Shown piece after piece: positions 46,363-57,659 of a stretch of 64,000 bases of DNA (its first letter is position 1; every line of letters starts with the position of its first letter). The DNA lies in the NCBI RefSeq assembly GCF_963678635.1, contig NC_087063.1:41304759-41368758 (forward strand), in the 5' to 3' direction. Source of the DNA: Symsagittifera roscoffensis. Taxonomy: Eukaryota > Xenacoelomorpha > Acoela > Convolutidae. Position numbers and translations under genes: made by a program. The notes beneath the pieces were generated by a model. That model made no database searches. It saw only the letters and a program-made list of their open reading frames with translations, and had not been told where the DNA came from.

Positions 46363-46536
46363 ATGGATGGTGTTGAAATTAAAAAACTCTCTCGGAGGAA
46401 GACAAAAGAAGACCGTGGTCGCTTTGCTGTGCCTCTGAGAAACGAACTTTCAAAAAATTTTCATAAAAATTATGAATGGTCCAACTCTAAATTTAAGCCC
46501 TTAAATCTTGTGATTAGTGACACGGAAGAAGAATGA
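46363..46536 (+). CDS. Copy X of an unknown gene-like unit, first block
   Basis: 57 codons from ATG to TGA, preceded at once by an acceptor-like tctatttcaga. Reads MDGVEIKKLSRRKTKEDRGR then FAVPLRNELSKNF and an acidic end. Its centre aligns with the block at 53876-54059: R/Y-R-R/K-K-T-x-E-D-x-x-R-F-A-L/V-P-L-R is kept while the DNA has diverged well beyond that. Basic, helix-prone. No known domain. Confidence 0.4.
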   Translation: MDGVEIKKLSRRKTKEDRGRFAVPLRNELSKNFHKNYEWSNSKFKPLNLVISDTEEE

Positions 46537-46801
46537 TAAATTAAACACAAGAAATTATATGATGAAGTATAACAAAAAAACTACCCATAGCCAACTACAA
46601 TTTGTTTTCAAACAAAACGGACTTTGTGCTGCAGGAGTAGGCAGCATTTACGCTACGAATGAAAGTCTACCACTCTTCACAAATAAAATTCGGGACAATT
46701 TTGCTATTCTCTTTAGGGAGGAATGCTACGGTTTCGAGAGAAAGCCAAAATTTCAGCTGTTGGAAGGCAAAAGGATCCACAGCAAGAAAACTGAACACTA
46801 A
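46517..46801 (+). CDS. Copy X, second block
   Basis: An open frame overlapping the end of the first block. The conserved part reads LQFVFKQNGLCAAGVGSIYA, then RDNFA and later FQLLEGKR. The paralogous block at 54140-54313 has QYVFKENRFCLSGVGSTYAT, RDNFA and LQLLEGRK. The shared residues are spread over 55 codons despite indels, which argues for former or present coding function. It probably starts at a splice acceptor rather than at the GTG at 46517. Confidence 0.38.
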   Translation: MTRKKNDKLNTRNYMMKYNKKTTHSQLQFVFKQNGLCAAGVGSIYATNESLPLFTNKIRDNFAILFREECYGFERKPKFQLLEGKRIHSKKTEH

Positions 46802-46873
46802 ATCTCAAAGACTAGACATCCTCTGAGGAGAAAGATTCAGTAGATTGTTCTTGAAAGTCAAAACTTTAACACA

Positions 46874-47107
46874 TTGGCAGTTTCATATCAACAACCAATC
46901 ACAGACGCTTACAATTACCACGAGAGCTTAAAAACACCAAAAAATCAACAAGAGTTTTTTGGCTCTAGTAAACAGCGGTTCTATAGACCATGTGATCTTT
47001 CTGGCTCCACACTTTTACACAGCGAAACTGTCTACCAAAAATTCAATTCCTACTTTGTGTTTAACTTCTTAATTTGTTATAGAAACCACAACAAAAATTA
47101 TTTCTAG
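46874..47107 (+). CDS. Copy X, third block
   Basis: Reads TDAYNYHESLKTPKNQQEFF then GSSKQRFYRPCDLSGS. The paralogue at 54369-54623 has TDAFKYHHNLKAPNYQQEFL and GTSKQ...FYSPCDFTGS. Identity at the protein level is over 50% across this stretch. No ATG start. Unknown family. Confidence 0.38.
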   Translation: MAVSYQQPITDAYNYHESLKTPKNQQEFFGSSKQRFYRPCDLSGSTLLHSETVYQKFNSYFVFNFLICYRNHNKNYF

Positions 47108-47109
47108 CA

Positions 47110-48700
47110 ATTTCGATCTGAAAGAAACTGTAAGATATCAAAATTTAATAGTTCAGATGATTGAAATGAGAAAAACGAATTGAAATCATCAGTCATAGAA
47201 TTTCCCCGAAACATTGGCTCTATCTTCAGTCACACTTTGGACGGTTTTAGAATGAAACTTATTGTAAGTTTACAGAAGCTAGACAAAACGGTTTGTTAAA
47301 AAACTAAATCATTTTCAGAGTGCAGATGAAATAGTTTTGGATAAACTAGACATTAACAAAGTGTTTATATAGAACACTGATGTCTGAAGTTCAGATTGCA
47401 ACCATGCTTGTGATAATGGTGTGGAGCTTTTAGTTCAGCTTTTCAGCGGTTCTTTTAGTGCTTCCCGAATTACAGCAAATAAGGGTGATATATGTGATAT
47501 TACTTTTACAAACTTGACAAAAATATCAGCCGTTCAATTTAGATTTAAAGCAAACAACGGATATGTTGCAAAGCCACTTTTCTACCGTAAAGGTTAATTT
47601 TTTTAAACCTTGTTGCAAAATCGAACGATTAATTTTTTGAGCAACTCGATTATTTTGAAGGCCAAAAACATCTGGATTCATGAATTTCGAACATGTCGTT
47701 ACACACAATAGAAATAATGAATGCTTATCCGACAATTTTCATTTATAAGAAACTTTGAGAACTAAAAAAATCTCATTTATCTTAAGTTTTCTCGGAAACG
47801 ATATCCGTATATAAAATGACTGATTACAATAAAAATCAATGTAAATGTAAAGAAATAGTACAAGCAGATTGCCAATTTATAAATGCATTTCGAGAATAAA
47901 GATGAAGTAAATTTATTTGTCTTAGACAAAATCAAACTTAAATTAGAAAAAAGCTGCTTAATTTGAAGATTGAAGGCATCCAAAGCTGTGCAAGGTTTCT
48001 GAAATTTTTATACCAAATTACAGCCGAAGCGCGTAATATAACTAGTTCAATTTTAACAAACTCATCAACCATCTAATTTAGCTTGAAATCAATCATCCAA
48101 TTTTCTACAATACTAGACTTCATAAAAACTTTATTATAAACTTCTAGGTTCAACTTTGAACAGTCACATTTTTAATCATAATAATAATCATAATAAATTG
48201 TTTGCAAATTAGATTCCATTCTTTGTAAAAGTTACAACATTTACAACCAAACGAAATCTCATTGCGAGAACGCCGTGGAACTATTCAGCCTGATTTCAGG
48301 CGCCTCTGATCCTGCTATGACTTCTGTTATTTTTTAATATCGATAGTTAATCAAGAAATCAAAAAAAAAATTCAATGATTTGAAGAGGAAAAAAAACTTT
48401 GAAGCAAAAATTTTCAACAGTATACCTACCCTTGACAGCAAATCTTTTTTCAAATATCAATTCTACTCAAAAATGAGTTTAAACAGTTGATAATTTCCTA
48501 GAATAGAATTGTCCAAAAACTCATGGTTGAAGATTTTTAATTGATATTGTGTGCAGCTCTGAACATTACTTACAAAATCTGGTATTAATTTAGAACAAAA
48601 CTGAAAAGTTTTCTAATTCTAACGTTTACAGAAGTTTTTTGATTGCCATTTGGTTTCACAGGTATCTGCCTAGCTGAAACTCTCTTATTCAAAATTGTAT
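47110..48700. other. Diverged 3' part of copy X, no coding signal
   Basis: 47200-47420 aligns in pieces with 55130-55300 (ttttagaatga, acagaagctagacaaa, ctaaatcattttcagagt). 48030-48110 matches 57190-57250 (caattttaacaaactcatcaaccatc). No frames are called. Confidence 0.4.
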
Positions 48701-48752
48701 TCAAATTTTTCTCAATTACAGCTTCCTGGACAATGGCCGATATGCACTCTTT

Positions 48753-49700
48753 TCACAAAACCTTACATAGTAACTTTAATTTTTCATAGATATGTAATTC
48801 CTTTAGTAAAAACATTTTGCGTTTTTGTCTCAGTTTTTCAATGCTCTCGTTTCTTCTCTTAAAACAAATAAATTTTATAAGCCGTTTAATTTTAAGTTCA
48901 ATTATTTCTAATTTCGTTTTGTCTGTTGAAGCATAAGCCAAAACCCCGTACTGTAAAATGGGTTTCACATAAGCGTTATATGATTTCAATAGTTGATCTT
49001 CACCTAAAACATTCCTCAACCTGTAATACATCCCACAAAACCTCGACATTTTATTTTTAATTTTTGTAATATGATCAGTAAAGGAAAGTTTAGAGTGAAT
49101 TTGAATACCTAAGTATCGGAACGATTGTTTTTCTTCAATAAGTATTGCATTTCTATAGACATCTGACTTACCGCTGCTCTTCTTAGATAGTATCATTGTT
49201 TTTGTTTTATCTTCATATAAGGTCCGCCTGTTTTTTTTTAGCCAACTTGCTGTTTTGTCCAACGCTTCTTGGTGTTTTCCGGTTAAGTCACTGTTTCTAG
49301 TGTCGTCTGCATATAAGATCAAATTACTTCATTTTTTTCATTTAGCTCAATATCATTTATATAAATGATGAAAAGAAACGGGCCTAGTATGGATCCCTGT
49401 GGTACTCCATAAGTCACATTTTTATTTTGAGAGCGTTTGGTTTTAGTGGCAACGTATTGTTGTCTGTTTTTTCAATAAGATTTTAGAAGATCAAAAACAT
49501 GTCCCCGAAAACCATATGAGTCACATTTCTCAAGTAAAAGATTGTGGTCATTTGTATCAAAGGCTTTCTTAAGGTCAATGAATGTGCACTGGGTCTTCGT
49601 GGTATTAGAGTCTCAATCTTGACGCGCTTCTTCAAATATGGTTATCAAAGCATCAATTGTACTCATTTTTGATCTGAACCCAAACTGGCAAATTTGAAGT
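48753..49700 (-). pseudogene. Reverse transcriptase of the 48.7-52.2 kb element, broken
   Basis: The 5' part shows a strand with FIDLKKAFDT, RQQYVATKTK and GVPQGSILGPFLF (forward about 49380-49408). A one-base shift near 49322 then brings in LILYADDT, the catalytic YADD (forward 49303-49320). Next come YEDKTKTMILSKK, FRYLGIQIHSKLSFTDHI and a C-terminal thumb-like region with LLKSYNAYVKPILQYGVLAY to the stop at 48753. All are standard reverse-transcriptase landmarks of non-LTR elements. In-frame stops occur at about 49609 and 49470. Confidence 0.75.
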
Positions 49701-50199
49701 CGTTAATTTCATCAACATTTATGTTTTTTCCTGGTCGTTGTTTTTGGTAGCACATGTTAGGTCATCAGACAGACGTAAAAAATTTCTGCTGTTTTTGTTG
49801 GATTCCAATCGTAATTTACCTTGATAAAATGCTTTTTTTCCGACTCAGCATTTTGCTAAATATTTCGCTTTGAGATTCAAATTTACTTCTGACTTCAGTG
49901 GTTTCAGTTCTTACAAAAAGTATCCTAAACCGGTGTTTTTCCGATGCTGCATTTTTCATTTCATTATCAACCCGGTGCTTCGAAGTTTTTCTATTTGATG
50001 TTTTTTCTGGTAAAAAAAGATTCAATGTTATTTCTGAGCTTTTAGTTCAACAATAAGAAAAACTCATCGCAATTAAATTGGCTAATTTTTGTTTCAACAT
50101 CAAATAATTTTTCTTATAAAGACTCATTTAGTTCTTTCAGAAAAGATTCCGATTCAAGTTCGTACCATGGTCGGGTTTCTTTAAAAAAAGGTTCGTTTT

Positions 50200-50763
50200 T
50201 GCATGTTTGAGACGTTGCGTTCAAAATTACTCCATAAGTTCAGAGAGTCGTTTACTCTTCTTAAAACAATAAAGTTAAAGTCACCACAAAGTATATGATG
50301 TGTAGATGGTGCTACTATAATATCATCCAGAACCTTTGTAGTATAAGTATGTCTGAGTTAGTTCCACGCTAGTAGGATTATAAACACACGAAATAATTAT
50401 ATTTTTTAGTTTTTCATTCGAAATTTTGACGCTTAATAATTGAATGTTGTTACAACTTCTTCTTTTAATTATATCAAAACTTATTCCACATTTTATATAT
50501 AAGCATACGCCTCCTCCTCTAAGCTGATCAAAACTTTCAATGAGAGGTTGATATTCTTTTAATTTGCAAATATTGAAATTCTGCTTTGGTGAAAGCCAGG
50601 TTTCGGTGCAACATAAAACGTTAGGCAAATAATTTAGTTGAGTTAGACTAACTCGAAATTCGTCTATTGGTATCGATCTTATAATTTGCAAAAGAACCTG
50701 CTCAGTGGTATTCATGATATACTGCCTTTTGTGTCTTTGTTGATCTGAGATAGAAAAAAACAA
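50200..50763 (-). pseudogene. APE-type endonuclease of the 48.7-52.2 kb element, broken
   Basis: Contains LPNVLCCTETWLSPKQN (the catalytic Glu in ETW) and RGGGVCLYIK. After a one-base shift near 50325 it has HHILCGDFNF (forward about 50272-50290). These are motifs of the exonuclease-endonuclease-phosphatase fold that nicks target DNA. The region between this and reverse transcriptase (50200-49700) is badly worn. Confidence 0.68.
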
Positions 50764-51054
50764 ATGATAGTCAAAAAATCACGAACTCCCTCAGTTGGCC
50801 TGAAAGCTTTTCCCTTCCACCTCCCTATGTTTCATACGTTGTTTTTGTATGTAAGCAATATCCTCAAATTTGTTGTTTTAGAAACAAAAAGTTTCTTGAT
50901 TTGCCGTGTTTTCAATTTAACTTCTTCACTGTAGAGACCTGAAGTTTCCTCACTTACATCTAAGTTTTACAAAAAAAAAATAATTATAATAAAATTGAAA
51001 CTCAAGTAAATTTTAATTTCAAGAAAAAAAATTAAAGTTTTCATTCAGTGTCAA

Positions 51055-51175
51055 CTCCGCGTTATCACAGAGCACACCAAAGTTCACTCGCATAACCAGT
51101 GCATAATACCCTTCCCAGGCTTAGAGGTCGCGTTATCACAAACAACCTGGAGCGCTCGCGTTATCACAAGGGCAA
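51055..51175. repeat. Three copies of cgcgttatcaca
   Basis: At about 51058, 51131 and 51158 in an otherwise GC-richer 120-bp stretch between the ORF1 and endonuclease remains. The inverse, tgtgataacgcg, contains a GATA-type core. Confidence 0.5.
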
Positions 51176-51503
51176 ATGAAACTGACAGTCTGATTTCAGT
51201 CAGAAATTGATTTTGACTAACATTATGAAACAAACAAAAAAGTTCGGGTTAAGTTGTTTCTGACATAATTTGACTTATTTGAATTTTTAAAGCAAATTGT
51301 AAAAAGTGAGAAAAAGAATCCAAAAAGTCACTTCTTTTGTTCAAATAAAAGCAATAGTATAATCAATATAAACAAGTTAAGTCAGTGCAGAGTTGCACGG
51401 CGCTATAGTATCAACTCATTTTATTGTTCATTTTATCATAACACAAAGTCTGAAATACTCAACAAAAAGTTTCCAATCGTGTAACTGATTAGAGTTTATG
51501 AGT

Positions 51504-52190
51504 CTATTTGTTGCTCATATATGGTTTTTTACCCTCCGGTGAGACTCTATCGCTTGCTCCTCTGCTGTTTTTGTTAACCTCAACAAATTTTCTTTTGATC
51601 GCATTTGTTTCCAATTTATTAAGATCATCCAAGCTATTCACTTTCATATACTTTTTCGATCCATTTTCTCCTGTAACTGCAACTAATACAATGCAATTGT
51701 TGGTCACCGTCTCCAACCCCATTCGAACAGCAGTTGCTTTGATCTCAGGGTCAACTTTTGGCAAGGTTCATTTAAAATAATAAACTTTTGGTTTATTGGG
51801 TTGACCTTTTTTCTAAGAGCCCTTCTATTTTTCCAGACTTGCGTTTTGTCCTCGAAGTAAATGCATTTGCATATTATGCTGGGAAGGAAAATTCCTGTAT
51901 CACCAGGCAGGATATGGCAAGCTTTCACTTAATTGTTATACCCAAAAAACTCTTGAACAATTTTAGTGTTTCCATTGTTACATCTCTCACACTGCGCGCA
52001 TCGTAAGGAGGATTCATAATTATAATACTATCTTTTCTTGAATATCTTTCCTGAGCACGCAGTCGTTCCTGCATGTCCCGTTGATTTTTTTTCCAATTCT
52101 TGAATACGCAATTGTTGAGCTCCCGAAATCATTTTAAGACCATCAATTTCTTTTTGTAACTAGCTCACCTTAGTGTCACTTGTTTTACTC
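51504..52190 (-). pseudogene. ORF1-like protein of the 48.7-52.2 kb element, broken
   Basis: Pieces in order on the minus strand: a helical stretch LQKEIDGLKMISGAQQLRIQ, then ERLRAQERYSRKDSIIIMNP, VTMETLKLFKSFLGI, CHILPGDTGIF, YFEDKTQVWKNRRALRKK, and MGLETVTNNCIVLVAVTG to the stop at 51504. Coiled coil, Q-x-x-Y/E-R-Y-S-R-K, a short RRM-like middle, CH-x-L-P-G and VWKNRRAL are the order seen in L1/CR1-type ORF1 proteins. Frame changes near 52095 and 51770 and a stop near 51930 break it. Confidence 0.55.
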
Positions 52191-52199
52191 ACGGAACCT

Positions 52200-53370
52200 C
52201 GACCTTTTTAAAAAGCTCGGTTACTCCTACCCCTAATTTAAGGTTTTTTTTTGTGTGACTTGGCTAATTGCTGTGCCTCGAAACGTAAAACGAAAAAAAC
52301 TAAAGTTTTTCTGTGCAATGTCAACTTTCAAAAAACAAAATTCCGGCAGTTTGAATATTTAAATGACTTAAATTCAAAAAATAGTCTCATGTGTTGAGAA
52401 ATTTTTGAAGATCGATTCGATTATTTCATTGAGTCTTGAATTTTTAAAGTACAAGTATAGCAATTTTGGTATTGAAAAAGATGATAGGCAATTTGTACTT
52501 TTTTGTACCAAAACCAAACTTCATGTTTCGGCATGAAAATTTTTGGAAAACCAAGATGATGGAATGTTTTGATTTATAATACTAAAACTACAATAAAATT
52601 CAAGTCAACATGTACCGAAAGCAAATTGATCTGGAATGCTACAAATAAAACCTTGCAGCTGTTTTTAAATGGAGCATAAAAAATTGTTAAATACTTATCG
52701 TATTATAACCTCAACAGAAAAAACTCTGGTAGAAATTTCTACCAATTAACTAACATTATTGACATGCATTTTCAATGTCCGATAGAAAAAAAAACTTTTG
52801 GCTGATTTAAACAACAATTTTTTGAACAATTTGAAGAAATTAAAACAAGTGATAATCGCCAATAATAGGAAAATGTCAAAGATTAAACAAAAACACAAAA
52901 AAATTGTTGCAAAAAAACTTCAATTTTTTTTGGTTCTCTTAATTCGATTTACAGTCGGAAAAAACAGAGCCTCAAGGTTGCTAAAATCAGTTTCAATTGT
53001 TCTTCAACAGGTTGCCTTAATCAGAAAAAAAAATTGTTTTTGAGTTTGATGCAAAAAAACCTGAAAACGGAAAAAATTGACTCAGAATGCAAACAAGAAA
53101 AAGTCCTTACTCAGTTGCACTTAAGCTCAAAAAACATAAAGACAACTAAAAAATAACAAATTTGCATTAATTGATCAGCCAAATTCATTCAAGATGAAGC
53201 AGGAAAAAATTGCAAAACTGATACTCACTTCTCAGCACTGTTTATTAAAAATGTATTTCTATAAGTTTAAACGAGGTTCTAGTTCCAATAATTATATCAC
53301 ATAAGAACTATGTAATTTTTGACTGAAATGAAAATCCAGAAGAAAAACTGCCAACTACCTTAACTGTGTC
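52200..53370. other. AT-rich stretch, no gene seen
   Basis: The 81-residue Lys/Asn/Leu-rich plus-strand frame at 52798 has no motif or borders. Confidence 0.4.
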
Positions 53371-53473
53371 TTTTTATTCTTGGATACTTTTTACTCTTGG
53401 CTAAACCGTAGTTCTCTAATCAAAGTACCTCTGAACTTCCATCCTTCCTCTTTCATCAATTAACAAGGCAACA

Positions 53474-53563
53474 ATGATAAGACGTACTCAAAGAACAAAG
53501 CATCTGGTAACTCTTGGACTTTTTACCGGACTTATGTGGGCAATCAATGATGACAATAATTAA
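53474..53563 (+). CDS. Copy Y, short signal-like ORF
   Basis: 29 codons from ATG to TAA: MIRRTQRTKHLVTLGLFTGL and MWAINDDNN. Basic N-terminus then a hydrophobic run resembles a signal peptide. The surrounding 260 bp align with 57660-57930 (copy Z), where the ATG is followed at once by TAG. A GTAACT inside the ORF could be a splice donor. Not joined to the next block with confidence. Confidence 0.3.
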   Translation: MIRRTQRTKHLVTLGLFTGLMWAINDDNN

Positions 53564-53875
53564 TTGTGTCATTGCTTGGAGTTTAAAGCAATTGAAGTAA
53601 AAAGCAGAGCAAAAATTATATCGTAATCCACGAAAATTTTATAGTTTGACTGCTAAGAAGAAAGCTTTTGCGAGTGCATTAAAAAATTGACAGCTAGTTT
53701 TAGAATGAACCACCGCACAATAAAAAAATATTACTCGGCAGCTATTCCTCAACTGCTTCTCTGCAAATAAAAACTTGTTTCGTTGGGCGTCCAAAAATTA
53801 AAATTCTTTGCCTAAAAAAGATAATCAACATAACTACCTCAATAATAAAGATTTAATTTGAACTTTTTTTTTCAG

Positions 53876-54059
53876 TGGCATTCAATCTATTCCAGTATGT
53901 ATGGATACAAATACTTCAGAATGGTTGAAGTTGAAACTTAAAAAATATCGGAAAAAGACAACAGAAGATCTAAGTCGCTTCGCTTTGCCTCTGAGAATGA
54001 GAGACTTGGACTTTCCAAAAACTCCCATAAAAATATTAATAGTCAAAATCTATTTTTAA
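53876..54059 (+). CDS. Copy Y, first conserved block
   Basis: After a strong acceptor (cttttttttttcag) it reads GIQSIPVCMDTNTSEWLKLK, LKKYRKKTTEDLSRFALPLR and on to TAA, 60 codons. The centre matches copy X (46363-46536). This is the better preserved copy at this block and the one with clean splice support. Confidence 0.42.
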
Positions 54060-54139
54060 GCCCTTAAATCTTGTGATTAATGGGACAAAATTAAAACTAT
54101 CAAACTAAGTGAAGAAGAACGAAAAACGACCCATAGAAC

Positions 54140-54313
54140 ATGCAATATGTTTTCAAAGAAAACCGATTTTGTCTTTCAGGGGTGGGCAGCACTTACGCTA
54201 CGATGAAACTAAACCTTTCTTCTTCAAGTGAAACTCGAGACAATTTTGCTACAAAGTCAACACTTCAGCTTTTGGAAGGCAGAAAAAAAGTTCCACAGCG
54301 GCAAGAAAACTGA
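54140..54313 (+). CDS. Copy Y, second conserved block
   Basis: 57 codons from ATG to TGA, containing QYVFKENRFCLSGVGSTYAT and RDNFA, the counterpart of 46517-46801. It is too short to be noticed by length alone. Indels relative to copy X are mostly in multiples that keep the frame. Confidence 0.38.
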   Translation: MQYVFKENRFCLSGVGSTYATMKLNLSSSSETRDNFATKSTLQLLEGRKKVPQRQEN

Positions 54314-54368
54314 AGACTAGATATCAAAGACTAGAGAAAGACGACTCTGTGAAAGACGACTCTGTCGA

Positions 54369-54623
54369 TTGTTCTTGGATGTCATAATTTCTAACACATC
54401 TGTATTTTTAAAGCGAAAATTATTCACAGACGCTTTCAAATACCACCATAACTTAAAAGCACCGAATTATCAGCAAGAGTTTCTCGGCACTAGTAAACAG
54501 TTCATGCAATTCTACAGTCCATGTGATTTTACGGGCTCTAAAGTACAACCTTTACTTAAATCACAGTCAAACGTTCTTCCAAACAGTCGTATGATTTTTT
54601 TACTGCTGGTTTTTTGTTTTTAA
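54369..54623 (+). CDS. Copy Y, third conserved block
   Basis: Contains TDAFKYHHNLKAPNYQQEFL, GTSKQ and FYSPCDFTGS, matching 46874-47000. The end (54560-54623) is hydrophobic and not shared. Confidence 0.35.
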   Translation: MFLDVIISNTSVFLKRKLFTDAFKYHHNLKAPNYQQEFLGTSKQFMQFYSPCDFTGSKVQPLLKSQSNVLPNSRMIFLLLVFCF

Positions 54624-54649
54624 ATTCCTAGATTGTTGAACAATTTATA

Positions 54650-55560
54650 ATTAAATGTTTTTTCTAAAAAATTGACAAACTCAAAGTTTCACATTCACAA
54701 CTTTCGAAATCTATCTGAAAAAATTGAAAAAAATCATAAAAACAAAACAAAGAAGCAGGTGAACGAAACAAAGAAAACTATATGAACCACATTTTAGGCA
54801 AACAAATTTGGAAACGCTCAGAACAACCACGAAAACAATATATATTCTAAACAAAAGCTACACTTTATTAAGGAATAGTATTGATTGATTCAATTGTCAA
54901 TATAATCTAGGGCGAGTAGATATCCGATAAACTTATGGCGCGGAGTTTTGAGGACTAAAACACATCCGAGTTGAAACAACATCTCAGGCGACTTCCAACA
55001 TATAACTAATTTAGATGGAATAAACGACAGCTTATCTATTGATGTTGATCTGTAAGAAACTGCGAGAACTAAAAAATTGTTCTAATTGATCAACTATAAA
55101 AGATCTCCGAAACAAGATGTCTCTGTACAGTCCTTTGGAAGCTTTTAGAATGAGTTTATTTGTAAGCTTGCAGAAACTAGACAGCAAATCGCTAAAAAAT
55201 TAAATCAATTTCAGAGTTCAGGTAAGAACAATTTGAGATAATTTGGACAAATTAAACTAATTATGCAGAATAATGATGTTATAAGTTTAGATGGAGTGCA
55301 TCCTTTTGACGTGTGATTTATATGGTATGATTTTCAGAATTATAACAAACCTATCAACCATCTAACTTAGATTCAGAGAAACTATCCGAAATCTTACAAA
55401 GCCAAACTTCTACCAAAAACTTAGTTTTTTGTAATTCTTGGTGCAAATTAGGGCGATTACAATTTAAAATACCCGTTAATGTCTTTTCTTAAAGTTTCGC
55501 GATAGGTTTTGGAGGACAAGAAGATATGGATTCATAAAGCGAAAGCAAAACTCATAGCAA
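54650..55560. other. Diverged 3' part of copy Y
   Basis: Non-coding by my reading. Sections at 55040-55300 align with copy X at 47110-47420. Confidence 0.4.
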
Positions 55561-55562
55561 GC

Positions 55563-56994
55563 AAATTGGAACATGAAAACACTCTCTGCTTGTACAACAA
55601 ACTTATCTGAACGAAACTAAGGGAACTAAAAAAATTGTTACTTTTTTATCAACTATGAAATCTTCCGGAAACAAAATCTGTACGTAAAATAATCCTGTGA
55701 CCCTTTGGGAGATACCCGGGATGACCAAAAATACTAGTCATACAATTTCCATATATGGAAAAATGCTAGTCATACACTTTCCATACAATTCCATACGTAC
55801 AGAAAATTGCATGAAAGGTCTATGATTAGTTTTTTTTTCATATATGGAAATTGTATGACTAGCATTTTTCCATAAACCAAAATTATTGATTTTTCACATT
55901 TTAATTTCTCAAAACTTTTTGGTTGTGTTCGTAACCGAACACAAATGACATAAACCTTGATTACTCAAACGTAGTAACCAACGGTTTTGCCGTCTCGCAT
56001 TAAAAATGCATTGGAAACAGCCTGATAAGTGTAACTTCTGTCTCAGACAAATAATATAAAGAAAGTAATGAACTTTTAAATTTTGTCAATAATTTTCAAA
56101 GATGATTATTTCTAAAATTTGAATTTTTAAATTACCAGACATTGATCAAGGCATACAAAAACAAGCCATACAAAAGAAAGAAGAGTTTTAAGCGTTTTTG
56201 AAAAAAGTTATGAAGAGAAAAGGAAAAAAATCCAATATTAGTATATCCAGGACTACGTTATACGCACAAAAAATTAAATTTTGCATGCAAAATTTTTTTT
56301 TTTCAAAAAAACGTTTGTTTGAATACGAAAATCAATTTGTGGTTGGAAAAAACACAAAAAATTTTTGGGGCAACTTCAAAAATACTTAGAAAAATTTTTG
56401 TCGTCGCCATCAAAAAAATGCTAGTCATACAATTTCCATATATGGAAATTGTATGACTAGTGTTTTTTTTCAGAAAACAAAAATTAAAAAAAGTCAAACT
56501 TTTCAGTCGTAGCAGCCCAAAAAACTCTTAAATGTTTTGCCAGCAGTTGAATTGATTGTTCAAAAGCTTTTTTTTTTACAAAAAAAATTTAAAAAAAAAT
56601 TCTAATCATACAATTTCCATATATGGAAATTGTATGGTTAGCATTTTTTTCATACCACTTTTTTTCCTTTTTTTAATGAAGAGATACCAATTTTGATACC
56701 AAAACAACTATAAAATACCTTTGAAATTCGATTAAACTCATTTTGCAAAAATGTATGAAATTTGTATGACTAGCATTTTTCCATAGACTAAGTGTATGAA
56801 ATTGTATGATTAGCATTTTCGGTCTATGGAGGTCAACCTGGGAAATTGGAACATGAAAACACTCTCTGCTTGTACAACAAACTTATCTGAACGAAACTAA
56901 GGGAACTAAAAAAATTGTTACTTTTTTTATCAACTATGAAATCTTCCGGAAACAAAATCTGTACGTAAAATAATCCTGTGACCCTTTGGGAGAT
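55563..56994 (+). repeat. Two 150-bp direct repeats flanking a palindrome-rich insert
   Basis: 55563-55713 and 56843-56994 are identical apart from one T in a poly-T run. Both run from aaattggaacatgaaaacac to ccctttgggagat. Period 1,280 bp. The insert between is the next entry. Confidence 0.93.
55714..56842. mobile_element. Palindrome-rich TIR element built on a tagtcatacaatttcc word
   Basis: The outer ends, cccgggatgacc on the left and ggtcaacctggg on the right, are inverse to each other with two mismatches. Inward of both ends comes aaaat(a/g)cta(g/a)tcatacaattt. The word recurs at least eight times in both orientations. 56421-56460 is a perfect 40-bp palindrome, and 56602-56641 is a near-perfect second one. 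No coding capacity; the 63-64-residue frames at 56198 and 56303 are AT-rich chance. A MITE with subterminal repeats is the likely nature. Confidence 0.68.
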
Positions 56995-57659
56995 TCAGGA
57001 AAACCTTCAATGTGACAGAAGTTGAACCAGCAAATTTGTAACGTAATAAATCAATTTAAAGACGTGGATGAAGTAAATGTACATGTTTTAGGCATCAACA
57101 ATTCCGATATAAGTTCCGCTAAAAAATTTTTAAAAATTTTTTGAGATTCTTTTAGCTTTTCACAAAATAGAGCAAAAATAATTGTGATAACCTTTACAAT
57201 TTTAACAAACTCATCAACCACCCCATTTGGATTGAAAGCAAAAATTTGTTTTGCTGCAATGCAAGAACTCATAAAAAATTCGTTTCTCTTATTTTTTTTT
57301 TAAATTTGGACATTTATATGTTTAAGCTATTTGATTATGCCTACTTTTAAAAAATTTTGCTGATAAAAAAGAAAATGAAAAAAAAAAACTTTTTTTCTCT
57401 TTGAGCAAAGCAGCTTCCAAAAACCAACATGTCCGCAACAAAAATTGGAGACTCAACCACACAAACTCATTTTTGCTTCATTACTTACACAAAATGGCAG
57501 CGTAGAACCAAATTCAACCCTTTGAAAAAATTGAAGGGATCTTCAAAAAAATTTCAAAAACTACCTATAGTCTAAAATTTTTGAGGTGTCTTTGAAATTT
57601 CTTGCTATGCATTGCTCATTCCGTTTCAAAAAAGAAGGTTTTATAAGGCACGCATTTCT

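Larger units (their letters stand above)
48700..52200 (-). mobile_element. Degenerate non-LTR retrotransposon with ORF1, endonuclease and reverse transcriptase
   Basis: On the minus strand, in order: ORF1-like sequence (52190-51504), an endonuclease start (50763-about 50200), reverse transcriptase (about 49700-49320) and its C-terminal part (49322-48753). Spacing and order are those of a two-ORF non-LTR element of the L1/CR1 grouping. Several frameshifts and stops make it dead. The 5' end near 52.2 kb and the 3' end near 48.7 kb are not sharply defined. Confidence 0.72.
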
